From assembly GCA_005885015.1 (NCBI GenBank), contig VAYG01000086.1, forward strand, positions 1-7,750: DNA of 7,750 bases. The letters are read 5' to 3'. Position 1 is the first letter of the stretch; each line of letters opens with the position of its first letter. Shown here piece after piece: positions 1-5,934 of the stretch. The stretch comes from Actinomycetota bacterium (lineage in GTDB: Bacteria; Actinomycetota; UBA4738). A model generated the notes under the pieces. It ran no database searches. It was not told where the DNA came from and saw nothing but the letters and a program-made list of their open reading frames with translations. Made by a program: the position numbers and the translations under genes.

Positions 1-849
1 CCCCGTCCTCCCGCTCGTCGTCGCCGCGACGAACACCACCGGGACGGCCGCGATGACCAGGCCGATCAGCGGAACCAGGGCCAGCAGCGCCGTGAGCGAG
101 CCGATCAAGGCGAAGTAGGGGAGCCCCACGACGTAGAAGCCGGCCACACAGAACGCCCCGACCAGCAGCGCCACCAGCAGCTGCCCGCGGAAGAACCCGC
201 CGAGCGTCTCACCGAGCGATCCGGCCAGCCCTCGGACCTCCTCCCGGCTGGAGCCCGGGACGACTCCAAGGGACACCCGCATGATCTTCGGGAGGTCGAC
301 CAGCAGGTAGAAGGCGAGGAGCGGGCCCAGGATCAGGACGAAGGCGACGTGGACCACGCCCGAGGTGAACGAGGTGATCCGATCCAGGAAGCTGAAGGCC
401 CGGCCCTGGCCCGGCACGAAGCTCTGGAAGAAGGCCTTCGGGTCGATGTGCACCCCGAGCCGGTTGAATGAGTCGACCAGCCCCTCCTCGGCGCGCTGGA
501 GGAGCTGCGGGACCCCCCCGACGAAGGCTCTGGCTTGATGGGTCAGCACCGGGATGAAGTAGGCCAGCGCCACGCCGACCAGGGAGAGGAACACCACGTA
601 GGACAGCAGCGTTCCCCAGACCCTGGGGATGCGCCGCTCCTGCAGCCGGGTCACCAGAGGGTTGAGCAGATAGATGACGATCAGCGCGACCAGAAGCGGC
701 GGGAAGACGATCTGGATCGGCCGGAGGAGATAGCGCCAGATGCCATAGATCAAGATCAGGATCCCGATGACCGACCAGGCGAGCAGTCCCCAGCGCGCCG
801 CTCGGGCTACGAAGGGATTCGCGAAGAAGGGCCCCCGGTCCTTGTCCAT
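1..849 (-). CDS. AI-2E family transporter (PerM/YdiK type), C-terminus beyond window
   Basis: Polytopic inner-membrane protein of the AI-2E transporter family (PF01594), whose members are linked to autoinducer-2 export or ion/proton antiport; the substrate here cannot be told. 283 codons are visible and family members are usually about 350 residues, so roughly the last 70 are missing at the window edge. Hydrophobic segments lie near residues 19-39, 47-66, 80-100, 165-185, 222-245 and 249-277. Family hallmarks are PPLLVALIVIYLLNP (50-64), FYLLVD (180-185), RGQ (221-223), VGLPYFALIG (241-250) and LVPLIG (258-263). Residues 101-160 form the usual extended soluble loop between membrane segments. 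The ATG at 849 is the first possible start, because an in-frame TGA lies at 859-861. A GGAG sits 4 bases upstream and a stronger AAGGAG 15 bases upstream. A consensus -10 box lies at 898-903. Family assignment is firm; the transported molecule is unknown. Confidence 0.9.
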   Translation of the reverse strand, partial: MDKDRGPFFANPFVARAARWGLLAWSVIGILILIYGIWRYLLRPIQIVFPPLLVALIVIYLLNPLVTRLQERRIPRVWGTLLSYVVFLSLVGVALAYFIPVLTHQARAFVGGVPQLLQRAEEGLVDSFNRLGVHIDPKAFFQSFVPGQGRAFSFLDRITSFTSGVVHVAFVLILGPLLAFYLLVDLPKIMRVSLGVVPGSSREEVRGLAGSLGETLGGFFRGQLLVALLVGAFCVAGFYVVGLPYFALIGSLTALLALVPLIGLVIAAVPVVFVAATTSGRTG

Positions 850-897
850 GGAGCTCCGTCACGGCTCCTTCGTTCGACGAGGCGCCAGGTCACGGCC

Positions 898-903
898 ATT
901 ATA
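898..903 (-). promoter_or_regulatory. -10 box (TATAAT) of the AI-2E transporter gene
   Basis: Read on the minus strand, this is a perfect TATAAT about 50 bases upstream of the ATG at 849, in an otherwise GC-rich gap between the pseudogene and the transporter gene. No convincing TTGACA-like -35 box lies 16-18 bases upstream. A short GGGG/CCCC inverted repeat (908-917) occupies the spacer. The call rests on the -10 match and position only. Confidence 0.35.
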
Positions 904-941
904 GGGAGGGGTTCCCCGAGCCCGGCCGAACGAACCTCTGG

Positions 942-1457
942 CTATAGCTGGATGCGAACGATCTCCCCCGTCACACGTGCTGGTTAGCCACAGAGCATCG
1001 TCCTGCAGGACGAGTTCCGGAACGTCGGGCGCCCCAGGACCGTGCACCCGAAATGGACGACGGCGTGCAGATCGCGCGGAACCACCAGCTGCTGCCCTAC
1101 GAACCGAGCGATCACAGGGTCGAACCTCCGCACTTCGGATGTAGAGGCCCTGACGGTTCTTCGCGGCCAGCCAAACGAGGCCTCGGCCCGCAGCCAGGCG
1201 AGCCGGATCCGCGAACCGGACCTTCGGCACTATCTTGCCGCCCGGCTCGATGCGCCAGAGCTGAGCGCTGGGGCTCGGAGTATCTGTGCCCAAACGCTTC
1301 CCTCCCCGACGGTCAGGGCGAAGGGATCGCCGTATCGCGCCGGCGCCGGCTCGCGAGGGCGGGGTCTGGCCGCCTCTTGGCCGAGGGCCAGGCCCAGGCC
1401 AGCCGCCAGGGCCACGGCCACACCTGCCCCCATCAGTCGCCCCGGCATCCCCGCCAC
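942..1457 (-). pseudogene. Degraded secreted beta-propeller (NHL / streptogramin-lyase-like) protein
   Basis: No single frame gives a credible protein, but propeller-like pieces run in order along the minus strand. Segment 1 (1457 to about 1280) has a GTG start, a signal-like stretch MAGMPGRLMGAGVAVALAAG, then DPFALTVGEGSVWA. Segment 2 (about 1290 to 1131, other frame) has LWRIEPGGKIV and LAAGRGLVWLAAKNRQG. Segment 3 (about 1130 to 1055, first frame) has RRFDPVIARFVG and VPRDLHAVVHFG. Segment 4 (about 1050 to 978, second frame) has VPELVLQDDALWLTST. Segment 5 (about 977 to 942, first frame) has TGEIVRIQL and a TAG stop. The repeated pattern G-x-x-W-x-A / x-RI-x-P-G-x-IV is typical of short propeller blades. 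The frames alternate, and the span is exactly 172 codons, so the four shifts cancel. This points to a decayed gene or to several consensus errors; either way no full product can be made as read. Whole-length propellers usually have more blades, so it may also be truncated. The specific family is uncertain. Confidence 0.6.
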
Positions 1458-1553
1458 GAGCCCTGCTCCATGACCTGACTCACGGACACCCTCAATACCT
1501 CAATACGCATCCGGCACTAGAGCTCGACTGAATCCGCGCCGTGTTTCGATCGA

Positions 1554-1559
1554 TAGACT
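1554..1559 (+). promoter_or_regulatory. -10 box (TAGACT) for a probable leaderless treT-otsA transcript
   Basis: TAGACT fits the actinobacterial TANNNT -10 pattern and ends 7 bases before the ATG at 1567. Transcription starting at the usual distance would begin at or next to the A of the start codon. Consistent with that, no Shine-Dalgarno-like purine run lies in the 20 bases before the ATG. The -35 region is not recognisable. The 1458-1566 gap between the divergent pseudogene and treT holds no other clear element. Confidence 0.4.
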
Positions 1560-1566
1560 TCCCGCG

Positions 1567-2805
1567 ATGTTGCCAACCGTGCCCGTCCCCCCTCAGCACG
1601 TCGACGACTATGCGGAGGCGGCCGGCCCCGAGGCGGTTGATCGACTTCGCCAGGCGGCGGAGTCCCTGCGCGGCGCTCGCGTCCTCCACGTCAACTCCAC
1701 GGCCTTCGGTGGCGGTGTGGCCGAGCTCCTCTTCACCCAGGTCGCCCTGATGAACGACCTGGGGATCGACACCACCTGGCAGGTCATCGAAGGCGCCGAG
1801 GACTTCTTCACGGTGACGAAGTTCGCCCACAACGGGCTCCAGGGTGCCCAGGTGCCATGGACGCCCGACATGGAAGCGATCTATCTGGATCGTTGCCGGT
1901 CCAACGCCGCCGGACTGGCGGAGGGGTACGACTACGTGGTGATCCACGACCCCCAGCCAGCGGGGGTCCTTGGGGTGCTGGAAGAGGAAGGGCGGCGGGC
2001 CGGCCGATGGATCTGGCGATGCCACATCGATCTGTCCGCTCCCCACCGGCCCGTCCTGGACTTCTTCACCCGCCGGGTGGCCGGCTACGACGGGATGGTC
2101 TTCACCATGCGCGAGTTCGCCCCACCGGGGCTGACCGGGCCTCGCCTGTTCGTCATCCCACCGTCCATCGACCCGCTGTCGCTGAAGAACGGGTTCGTGG
2201 ACCACGAGACCGCCTACGAGGTCCTCAACCGGTACGGCGTGGACCGGGCTCGCCCCATCCTCACGCAGGTGTCCCGGTTCGATCCATGGAAGGACCCGCT
2301 CGGGGTCATCGACGCCTACCGCCTGGCCAGGCGGGAGCACCCCGGGCTCCAGCTGCTGCTGGTCGGCTCGATGGCTCACGACGACCCGGAAGGCTGGCAC
2401 TACCTCGAGGTCACCGAGACCTACCGCGAAGGCGACCCCGACATCTACCTCCTGTCCAACCTCCAGGAGGTCGGCCACCTCGAGGTCAACGCGTTCCAGC
2501 GCGCCTCCACGGTGGTGGTCCAGAAGTCCCTGCGCGAAGGCTTCGGGCTGGTCGTCTCCGAAGCCATGTGGAAGGAGGTTCCGGTCATCGGTGGCGACGT
2601 CGGGGGGATCCGGCTCCAGATCGAGGACGGAGTAAGCGGGTTCCTGGTCAGCTCCGTGGAGGAATGCGCCGAGCGAGCCTCGGAGCTGCTGTCCGATCCG
2701 GATCTCAGGATGAAGATGGGCCGGGCCGGCCGTGAGCGGGTCCGGGAGCGCTTCCTCACGCTCAGGGAGCTCGAGGACTATGTGAGGATGCTGGCCGCGC
2801 TGTGA
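1567..2805 (+). CDS. treT: Trehalose synthase, GT4 glycosyltransferase (TreT-like)
   Basis: Retaining GT-B glycosyltransferase of family GT4, 412 residues. TreT enzymes, known from Thermococcus, Thermoproteus and the actinobacterium Rubrobacter xylanophilus, join NDP-glucose and glucose to give trehalose in one step in the cytoplasm. The N-terminal half carries the TreT-type signature VLHVNSTAFGGGVAELL (39-55), with the glycine-rich loop that contacts the donor phosphates, then VIHDPQPAG (125-133) and WRCHIDLS (150-157). The C-terminal half has SRFDPWKDP (236-244), with the Arg and Lys expected to bind the nucleotide diphosphate, and the EX7E motif E324/E332 in REGFGLVVSEAMWK. GGDVGGI (342-348) and a C-terminal helix follow. 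The ATG at 1567 has no upstream in-frame ATG or GTG nearby. The stop overlaps the otsA start by 4 bases, so the two are co-transcribed and probably translationally coupled, supporting a trehalose role. A related GT4 activity with another acceptor cannot be excluded from sequence alone. Confidence 0.82.
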   Translation: MLPTVPVPPQHVDDYAEAAGPEAVDRLRQAAESLRGARVLHVNSTAFGGGVAELLFTQVALMNDLGIDTTWQVIEGAEDFFTVTKFAHNGLQGAQVPWTPDMEAIYLDRCRSNAAGLAEGYDYVVIHDPQPAGVLGVLEEEGRRAGRWIWRCHIDLSAPHRPVLDFFTRRVAGYDGMVFTMREFAPPGLTGPRLFVIPPSIDPLSLKNGFVDHETAYEVLNRYGVDRARPILTQVSRFDPWKDPLGVIDAYRLARREHPGLQLLLVGSMAHDDPEGWHYLEVTETYREGDPDIYLLSNLQEVGHLEVNAFQRASTVVVQKSLREGFGLVVSEAMWKEVPVIGGDVGGIRLQIEDGVSGFLVSSVEECAERASELLSDPDLRMKMGRAGRERVRERFLTLRELEDYVRMLAAL

Positions 2806-4268
2806 CCTCGACGGCCGGAGCGCGCAGCATCATCGTCGCGTCGAACCGGGGGCCCGTCTCGTTCGCCGAAGACGAACGGGGGCAGCTCGTTCCCCGGAGA
2901 GGCAAGGGCGGGCTGGTCACCGCGATCGGAGCAGCGCTCCAATCCTCCGGCGGCCTGTGGATCGCCTCGGCGATGTCCGACGCGGATCACCGCCACGCGG
3001 GACGAACGATCCACGTCGACGCCGACCGCGAGAGCTATCGCTTCAGGATGCTGCCCTTCGACCCACAGGAGTACGGGCGCTTCTACGACGGGATCTCCAA
3101 CCGTGTGCTGTGGTTCCTCCACCACCACCTGTGGGACCTCCCCCGTCGCCCCACCTTTGAAGGACTGGCTCTGGATTGGGCGGCCTATCGCGCGGTGAAC
3201 GAGGAGTTCGCCCGAGCCCTCGACGAAGAGGGGCCGCCGTCGGGTCCGCCGCCCGTCTTCCTGGTCCAGGACTACCACTTGGCGCTGGTGCCGGCGATCC
3301 TTCGGGGCCGCCGGCCCGACGCACCGATCGCCCATTTCTCCCACATCCCCTTCGCCGGACCGAACGAGTTCCGAATCCTCCCCCAGTCGATCCGGGAAGA
3401 GTTGCTGGGGGGGCTGCTGGGTGCCGACGTCGTGGGCTTCCAGGCTCCGAGGTGGGCGGAGAACTTCCTGCTCTGTTGTCGAACCCTCCCGGGGGCCAGG
3501 GTCGATTTGTGGCGGAGCCTGGTCCGGTGGCAAGGCCGGCGGGTTCGGGTCCGCATCTACCCGGTTTCGATCGATCCGGCCGCGCTGACGGAGGATGCCT
3601 CAACCGAACCCGTGGCCCGGGCGCGAGACGAGATCGCCCGGATGAAGGGGGACCGGCGCCTCCTCCTTCGCGTCGATCGGGCGGAGCTGTCCAAGAACAT
3701 CCTGCGCGGGTTGCTGGCCTACGAGCGATTCCTCCTGGATCACCAGGAGTGGGGCGGCCGGGTCTTCTTTCTCGCTCTGCTCAACCCGTCCCGGCAGCAT
3801 CTACCCGAATACCGGGCCTATGCGCAGGAGTGCGTGGCGCTGGCCGAGCGGATCAACGGAGATCTGGGGCGGCCCGGGTGGAAGCCGATCGAGCTTTCGC
3901 TTCAGGACGACTACGCCCGGGCCCTCGCCGCCTACCAGCTCTACGACGTCCTGGTTGTCAATCCCGTGTACGACGGGATGAACCTGGTGGCCAAGGAAGG
4001 GCCGGTGTTGAACGGCCAGGATGGCGCTCTGGTGCTGTCCGAGAACGCCGGAGCCTTCGCCGAGCTCGGACCGTGGGCCGTCCCCGTGAACCCGTTCGAC
4101 GTCGAGGCCTCGGCCGAAGCCATCCTGGCCGCCCTCACCATGGATCCGGCCGAACGTGGACGCCGAGCCCGCGACCTGCGAAAAGCGGTGTCCCGCAATC
4201 GGATCGACCGATGGGTGGCCGTCCAGGTCCGGGACCTCGAGCGGGTCAGGCCGCCGGAGGATTCCTGA
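2802..4268 (+). CDS. otsA: Alpha,alpha-trehalose-phosphate synthase (GT20, OtsA)
   Basis: Cytoplasmic GT20 enzyme that transfers glucose from UDP- or ADP-glucose to glucose-6-phosphate, giving trehalose-6-phosphate. It is 488 residues, normal for the family. Visible motifs in order: SNRGPV (14-19) and KGGLVTAI (35-42) in the donor loop, QDYHLALVP (156-164), HIPFAGPNEFRILP (181-194), GADVVGFQ (207-214), IYPVSIDP (252-259), DGMNLVAKE (391-399, matching the canonical donor-binding motif), LVLSENAGAFAELG (410-423) and VNPFDVEASAEAI (429-441). One difference stands out. The usual R-x-D-Y-x-K-G phosphate-binding loop reads RVDRAELSKNI (290-300), with Lys at 298, a form I associate with a divergent actinobacterial clade. 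GTG at 2802 overlaps the treT stop as GTGA. A GAGG about 14 bases upstream is a poor ribosome site, which favours coupling to treT. The 3' end faces otsB across 23 bases. Confidence 0.88.
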   Translation: MTSTAGARSIIVASNRGPVSFAEDERGQLVPRRGKGGLVTAIGAALQSSGGLWIASAMSDADHRHAGRTIHVDADRESYRFRMLPFDPQEYGRFYDGISNRVLWFLHHHLWDLPRRPTFEGLALDWAAYRAVNEEFARALDEEGPPSGPPPVFLVQDYHLALVPAILRGRRPDAPIAHFSHIPFAGPNEFRILPQSIREELLGGLLGADVVGFQAPRWAENFLLCCRTLPGARVDLWRSLVRWQGRRVRVRIYPVSIDPAALTEDASTEPVARARDEIARMKGDRRLLLRVDRAELSKNILRGLLAYERFLLDHQEWGGRVFFLALLNPSRQHLPEYRAYAQECVALAERINGDLGRPGWKPIELSLQDDYARALAAYQLYDVLVVNPVYDGMNLVAKEGPVLNGQDGALVLSENAGAFAELGPWAVPVNPFDVEASAEAILAALTMDPAERGRRARDLRKAVSRNRIDRWVAVQVRDLERVRPPEDS

Positions 4269-4291
4269 ACATACGGGCGGACGAAACGGGC

Positions 4292-5032
4292 TCACACCCC
4301 GGGCAGCAGCCGAACCAGGCCCGACGGGCCATCGACAACCACGTCGGCCGCGGCGATGACCTCCGCGGGAGTCTCCTCCGACCGCACCGCCACCTTCACC
4401 GTGGCGACACCCTCATCGGCGAGCTGATCCAGGGCCCCGAACGCGTCGAGGTCGGCGAGGTCATCGCCCGCGTAGAGGCAGCCGTCCAGGCGGGCCTCCC
4501 GAGCCAACCGCACGACGGCGGCGCCCTTGCTCGGGACCTCGCCGGCGGTGATCTCGAGCACCCGCTTCCCCGTGAACAGATGCAAACCGTGGGCCTGGGC
4601 GATCTCCCCGAGGGTGCCAGCCAGGCGGCGCTCGACCCGGGCCGGATCCTGTACTCCGCGGAAGTGGACGGCCAGCGATACCCCTTTGTCCTCGACCCAC
4701 GCTCCGGGGAAGTTGGTCAGAACTTCCCCGATGGCCGAAGCGGCGCGCTCGAGCCCAGACCGGCGCGCTGGGTCCTCCACCAACCCGTACAGCCCCACGA
4801 CGGCCACGCCCGGGGCGCCCACCAATTCGCGGATCTGGGCGGCTGGACGTCCGGTCACCACGGCGACGAGCCGGTTCGACGATGCGAGGCGGGCGAGTGT
4901 TTCGGCGGCGCCGTCCACGAGCCGGGCCAGCTCCGGCCGGGCAACGATCTCAGCGAGGGTCCCGTCGAAGTCGAGCACGAAGCCGCGCGGGGCAACCTGC
5001 CGGAACCGCTCGAGGGACCCGCCCCCGCTCAT
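4292..5032 (-). CDS. otsB: Trehalose-6-phosphate phosphatase (HAD family, OtsB)
   Basis: HAD-superfamily phosphatase of 246 residues, typical for OtsB, converting trehalose-6-phosphate to trehalose plus phosphate in the cytoplasm. HAD motif I is LDFDGTLAEI (20-29), with nucleophile D21 and acid/base D23. VVTGR (58-62) supplies motif II, and the T6PP cap signatures VEDKG (113-117) and GKRVLEI (155-161) follow. EVPSKG (165-170) supplies the motif III lysine, and YAGDDLADLDAF (187-198) is the Mg-binding motif IV, with Ala where many OtsB proteins have Thr (GDDxTDxDAF). GLYG (80-83) replaces the commoner GxHG. It starts at an ATG with only a weak purine stretch upstream and follows the LytR_C gene by 31 bases, so it is probably the last gene of that operon. 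It converges on otsA with 23 bases between the stops. It is the natural partner of that enzyme despite lying on the other strand. Confidence 0.9.
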   Translation of the reverse strand: MSGGGSLERFRQVAPRGFVLDFDGTLAEIVARPELARLVDGAAETLARLASSNRLVAVVTGRPAAQIRELVGAPGVAVVGLYGLVEDPARRSGLERAASAIGEVLTNFPGAWVEDKGVSLAVHFRGVQDPARVERRLAGTLGEIAQAHGLHLFTGKRVLEITAGEVPSKGAAVVRLAREARLDGCLYAGDDLADLDAFGALDQLADEGVATVKVAVRSEETPAEVIAAADVVVDGPSGLVRLLPGV

Positions 5033-5063
5033 CGTCGAGCTCGCGTCGGGCGGCCCGGCTGCG

Positions 5064-5591
5064 CTAGGCCGAGGACGCCACGTCCTGCCCCACGACCACC
5101 TGGAGGTCGATGTTGGACGACAGCGTTGCCGGGGCCGGCTTCAGAATCGCCGTGGTGAAGCGCTGCCGCTGCAACCGTTGCGCTTCGGGCAGGGAGTTCG
5201 ACTGGTAGAAGATGATCGTCTGGGCCACCTTCGGCGAATAGTCGCCGGGGAGCACCGTCTTATACCCATCGTCCTTCAGCCTGGCCGTGATCAGGGCGGC
5301 AAGCCCGTTGCGCCTGGTGCCGTTGAGGACCTGGAGGGTGACCTTACTCTTCGGCCGAGCCTTCCGGGTCGCGGAGGGGCTGGTGCTGGGGGACGGCGAC
5401 GGGCTGTGACCGCCGGGTGGCCCTGTGGTCGTGCTGGCGGCGGGCGTGACCCCCAGGCTGGTGTTCTGCGGGAAGAGCTTGGTCAATCCGAGGATGCCCA
5501 GCACCACGAGCGCCACGAGGATAAGGCCGCGCAGCGTGGAAGTTGCCATCAGCCGAGCCGTCGCCCACCGGGGTTCGTGTCTGCCGGGCAC
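5064..5591 (-). CDS. Membrane-anchored LytR_C-domain protein (VirR-like)
   Basis: Single-pass membrane protein with an extracytoplasmic LytR C-terminal domain (LytR_C, PF13399). A hydrophobic helix (about 22-39) follows a short N-terminus containing arginines. A Pro/Ser/Thr-rich, presumably disordered linker covers about 50-80. The LytR_C domain spans about 84-170, marked by VTLQVLNGTRRNGLA (84-98), a T-I-I-F-Y strand (125-129) and a closing IDLQVVVGQD (161-170). Here the domain stands alone, without the LytR-CpsA-Psr ligase domain found in wall-polymer ligases. M. tuberculosis VirR (Rv0431) has the same layout and affects envelope integrity and vesicle release, so an envelope role is inferred. 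The GTG at 5591 is 7 bases after the upstream stop, with GGAGG overlapping the end of that gene. An ATG at 5549 (MATSTLRG) is a possible alternative start that keeps the membrane helix. Confidence 0.85.
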   Translation of the reverse strand: MPGRHEPRWATARLMATSTLRGLILVALVVLGILGLTKLFPQNTSLGVTPAASTTTGPPGGHSPSPSPSTSPSATRKARPKSKVTLQVLNGTRRNGLAALITARLKDDGYKTVLPGDYSPKVAQTIIFYQSNSLPEAQRLQRQRFTTAILKPAPATLSSNIDLQVVVGQDVASSA

Positions 5592-5598
5592 ATCCCGC

Positions 5599-5862
5599 CT
5601 ATCCCTCCAGGCCGAGGCGGCGGGCGAAGCGCGTGCGCCGGCGAGACTCGCGAAGTCGACGCAGGCGCTGCACCAGCACGGGATCGTATTCCAACGCCTC
5701 CGGCCGGTCGATCAGCCTGTTGAGGAGCTGATGATAGCGTGCCGCTGAGAGGCCGAAGCGCGCCCTGACGGCCGGCTCCTTGCGCACGCGGCCCTTCCAC
5801 CAGCTCCGTTCGAAATCGAGGATGTCCTGCCAGCGCTCGTCGCTCGTGGCCGGCTCCCCCAT
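5599..5862 (-). CDS. DUF3263 family small protein
   Basis: Small, highly basic cytoplasmic protein of 87 residues in the actinobacterial family DUF3263. Recognisable family features are ILDFERSWWK (14-23), the helix-turn-helix-like FGLSAARYHQLLNRLIDRPE (36-55) and the Arg-rich tail VQRLRRLRESRRRTRFARRL (64-83). No function is established to my knowledge. The middle segment resembles a sigma-like or HTH fold, and the tail would suit nucleic-acid binding, but both are inference. An AAGGGGAAG purine run directly precedes the ATG. The stop lies 7 bases before the LytR_C start, so the two are almost certainly one operon. Rv0430 (DUF3263) and Rv0431 in M. tuberculosis are adjacent in the same order, which supports both the identification and the actinobacterial origin. 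Confidence 0.85.
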   Translation of the reverse strand: MGEPATSDERWQDILDFERSWWKGRVRKEPAVRARFGLSAARYHQLLNRLIDRPEALEYDPVLVQRLRRLRESRRRTRFARRLGLEG

Positions 5863-5902
5863 CTTCCCCTTCCCACGATGTGGTCGCGCTCAGCGTACTA
5901 CG

Positions 5903-5918
5903 GGGTTCCGACGAACCC
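5903..5918 (-). terminator. Hairpin after gdhA (weak terminator candidate)
   Basis: A perfect 6-base-pair stem GGGTTC/GAACCC with a 4-base loop lies 17 bases after the gdhA stop, in the 72-base gap before the DUF3263 gene. No T-run follows on the minus strand, so it is not a classical intrinsic terminator. It could be a U-less terminator, an RNA-end stabiliser or chance in GC-rich DNA. Confidence 0.3.
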
Positions 5919-5934
5919 AGGCCAGGCGCAGCGA

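Noticed and set aside
209..862. 217-codon minus-strand frame starting at GTG 862
   Set aside because: It overlaps the AI-2E transporter in another frame and has no hydrophobic or domain pattern, although AAGGAG lies just upstream of its start.
1111..1130. GGGTCGAACCT resembling a tRNA T-arm
   Set aside because: No acceptor, D or anticodon stems fit around it; the bases encode the RRFDP part of the degraded propeller gene on the other strand.
1492..2478. 328-codon open frame antisense to treT
   Set aside because: Shadow of a strongly supported glycosyltransferase gene; its translation has no recognisable motif.
4281..4300. Short CGGG/CCCG stem followed by TTT near the otsB stop on the minus strand
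   Set aside because: Only four base pairs, with the stop codon in the loop and a very short T-run; too weak to call a terminator.
3176..5158. 660-codon open frame on the plus strand across otsA, the gap and otsB
   Set aside because: It is out of frame with otsA and antisense to otsB, lacks any domain, and is Gly/Arg/Pro-rich as expected from GC-rich third positions.
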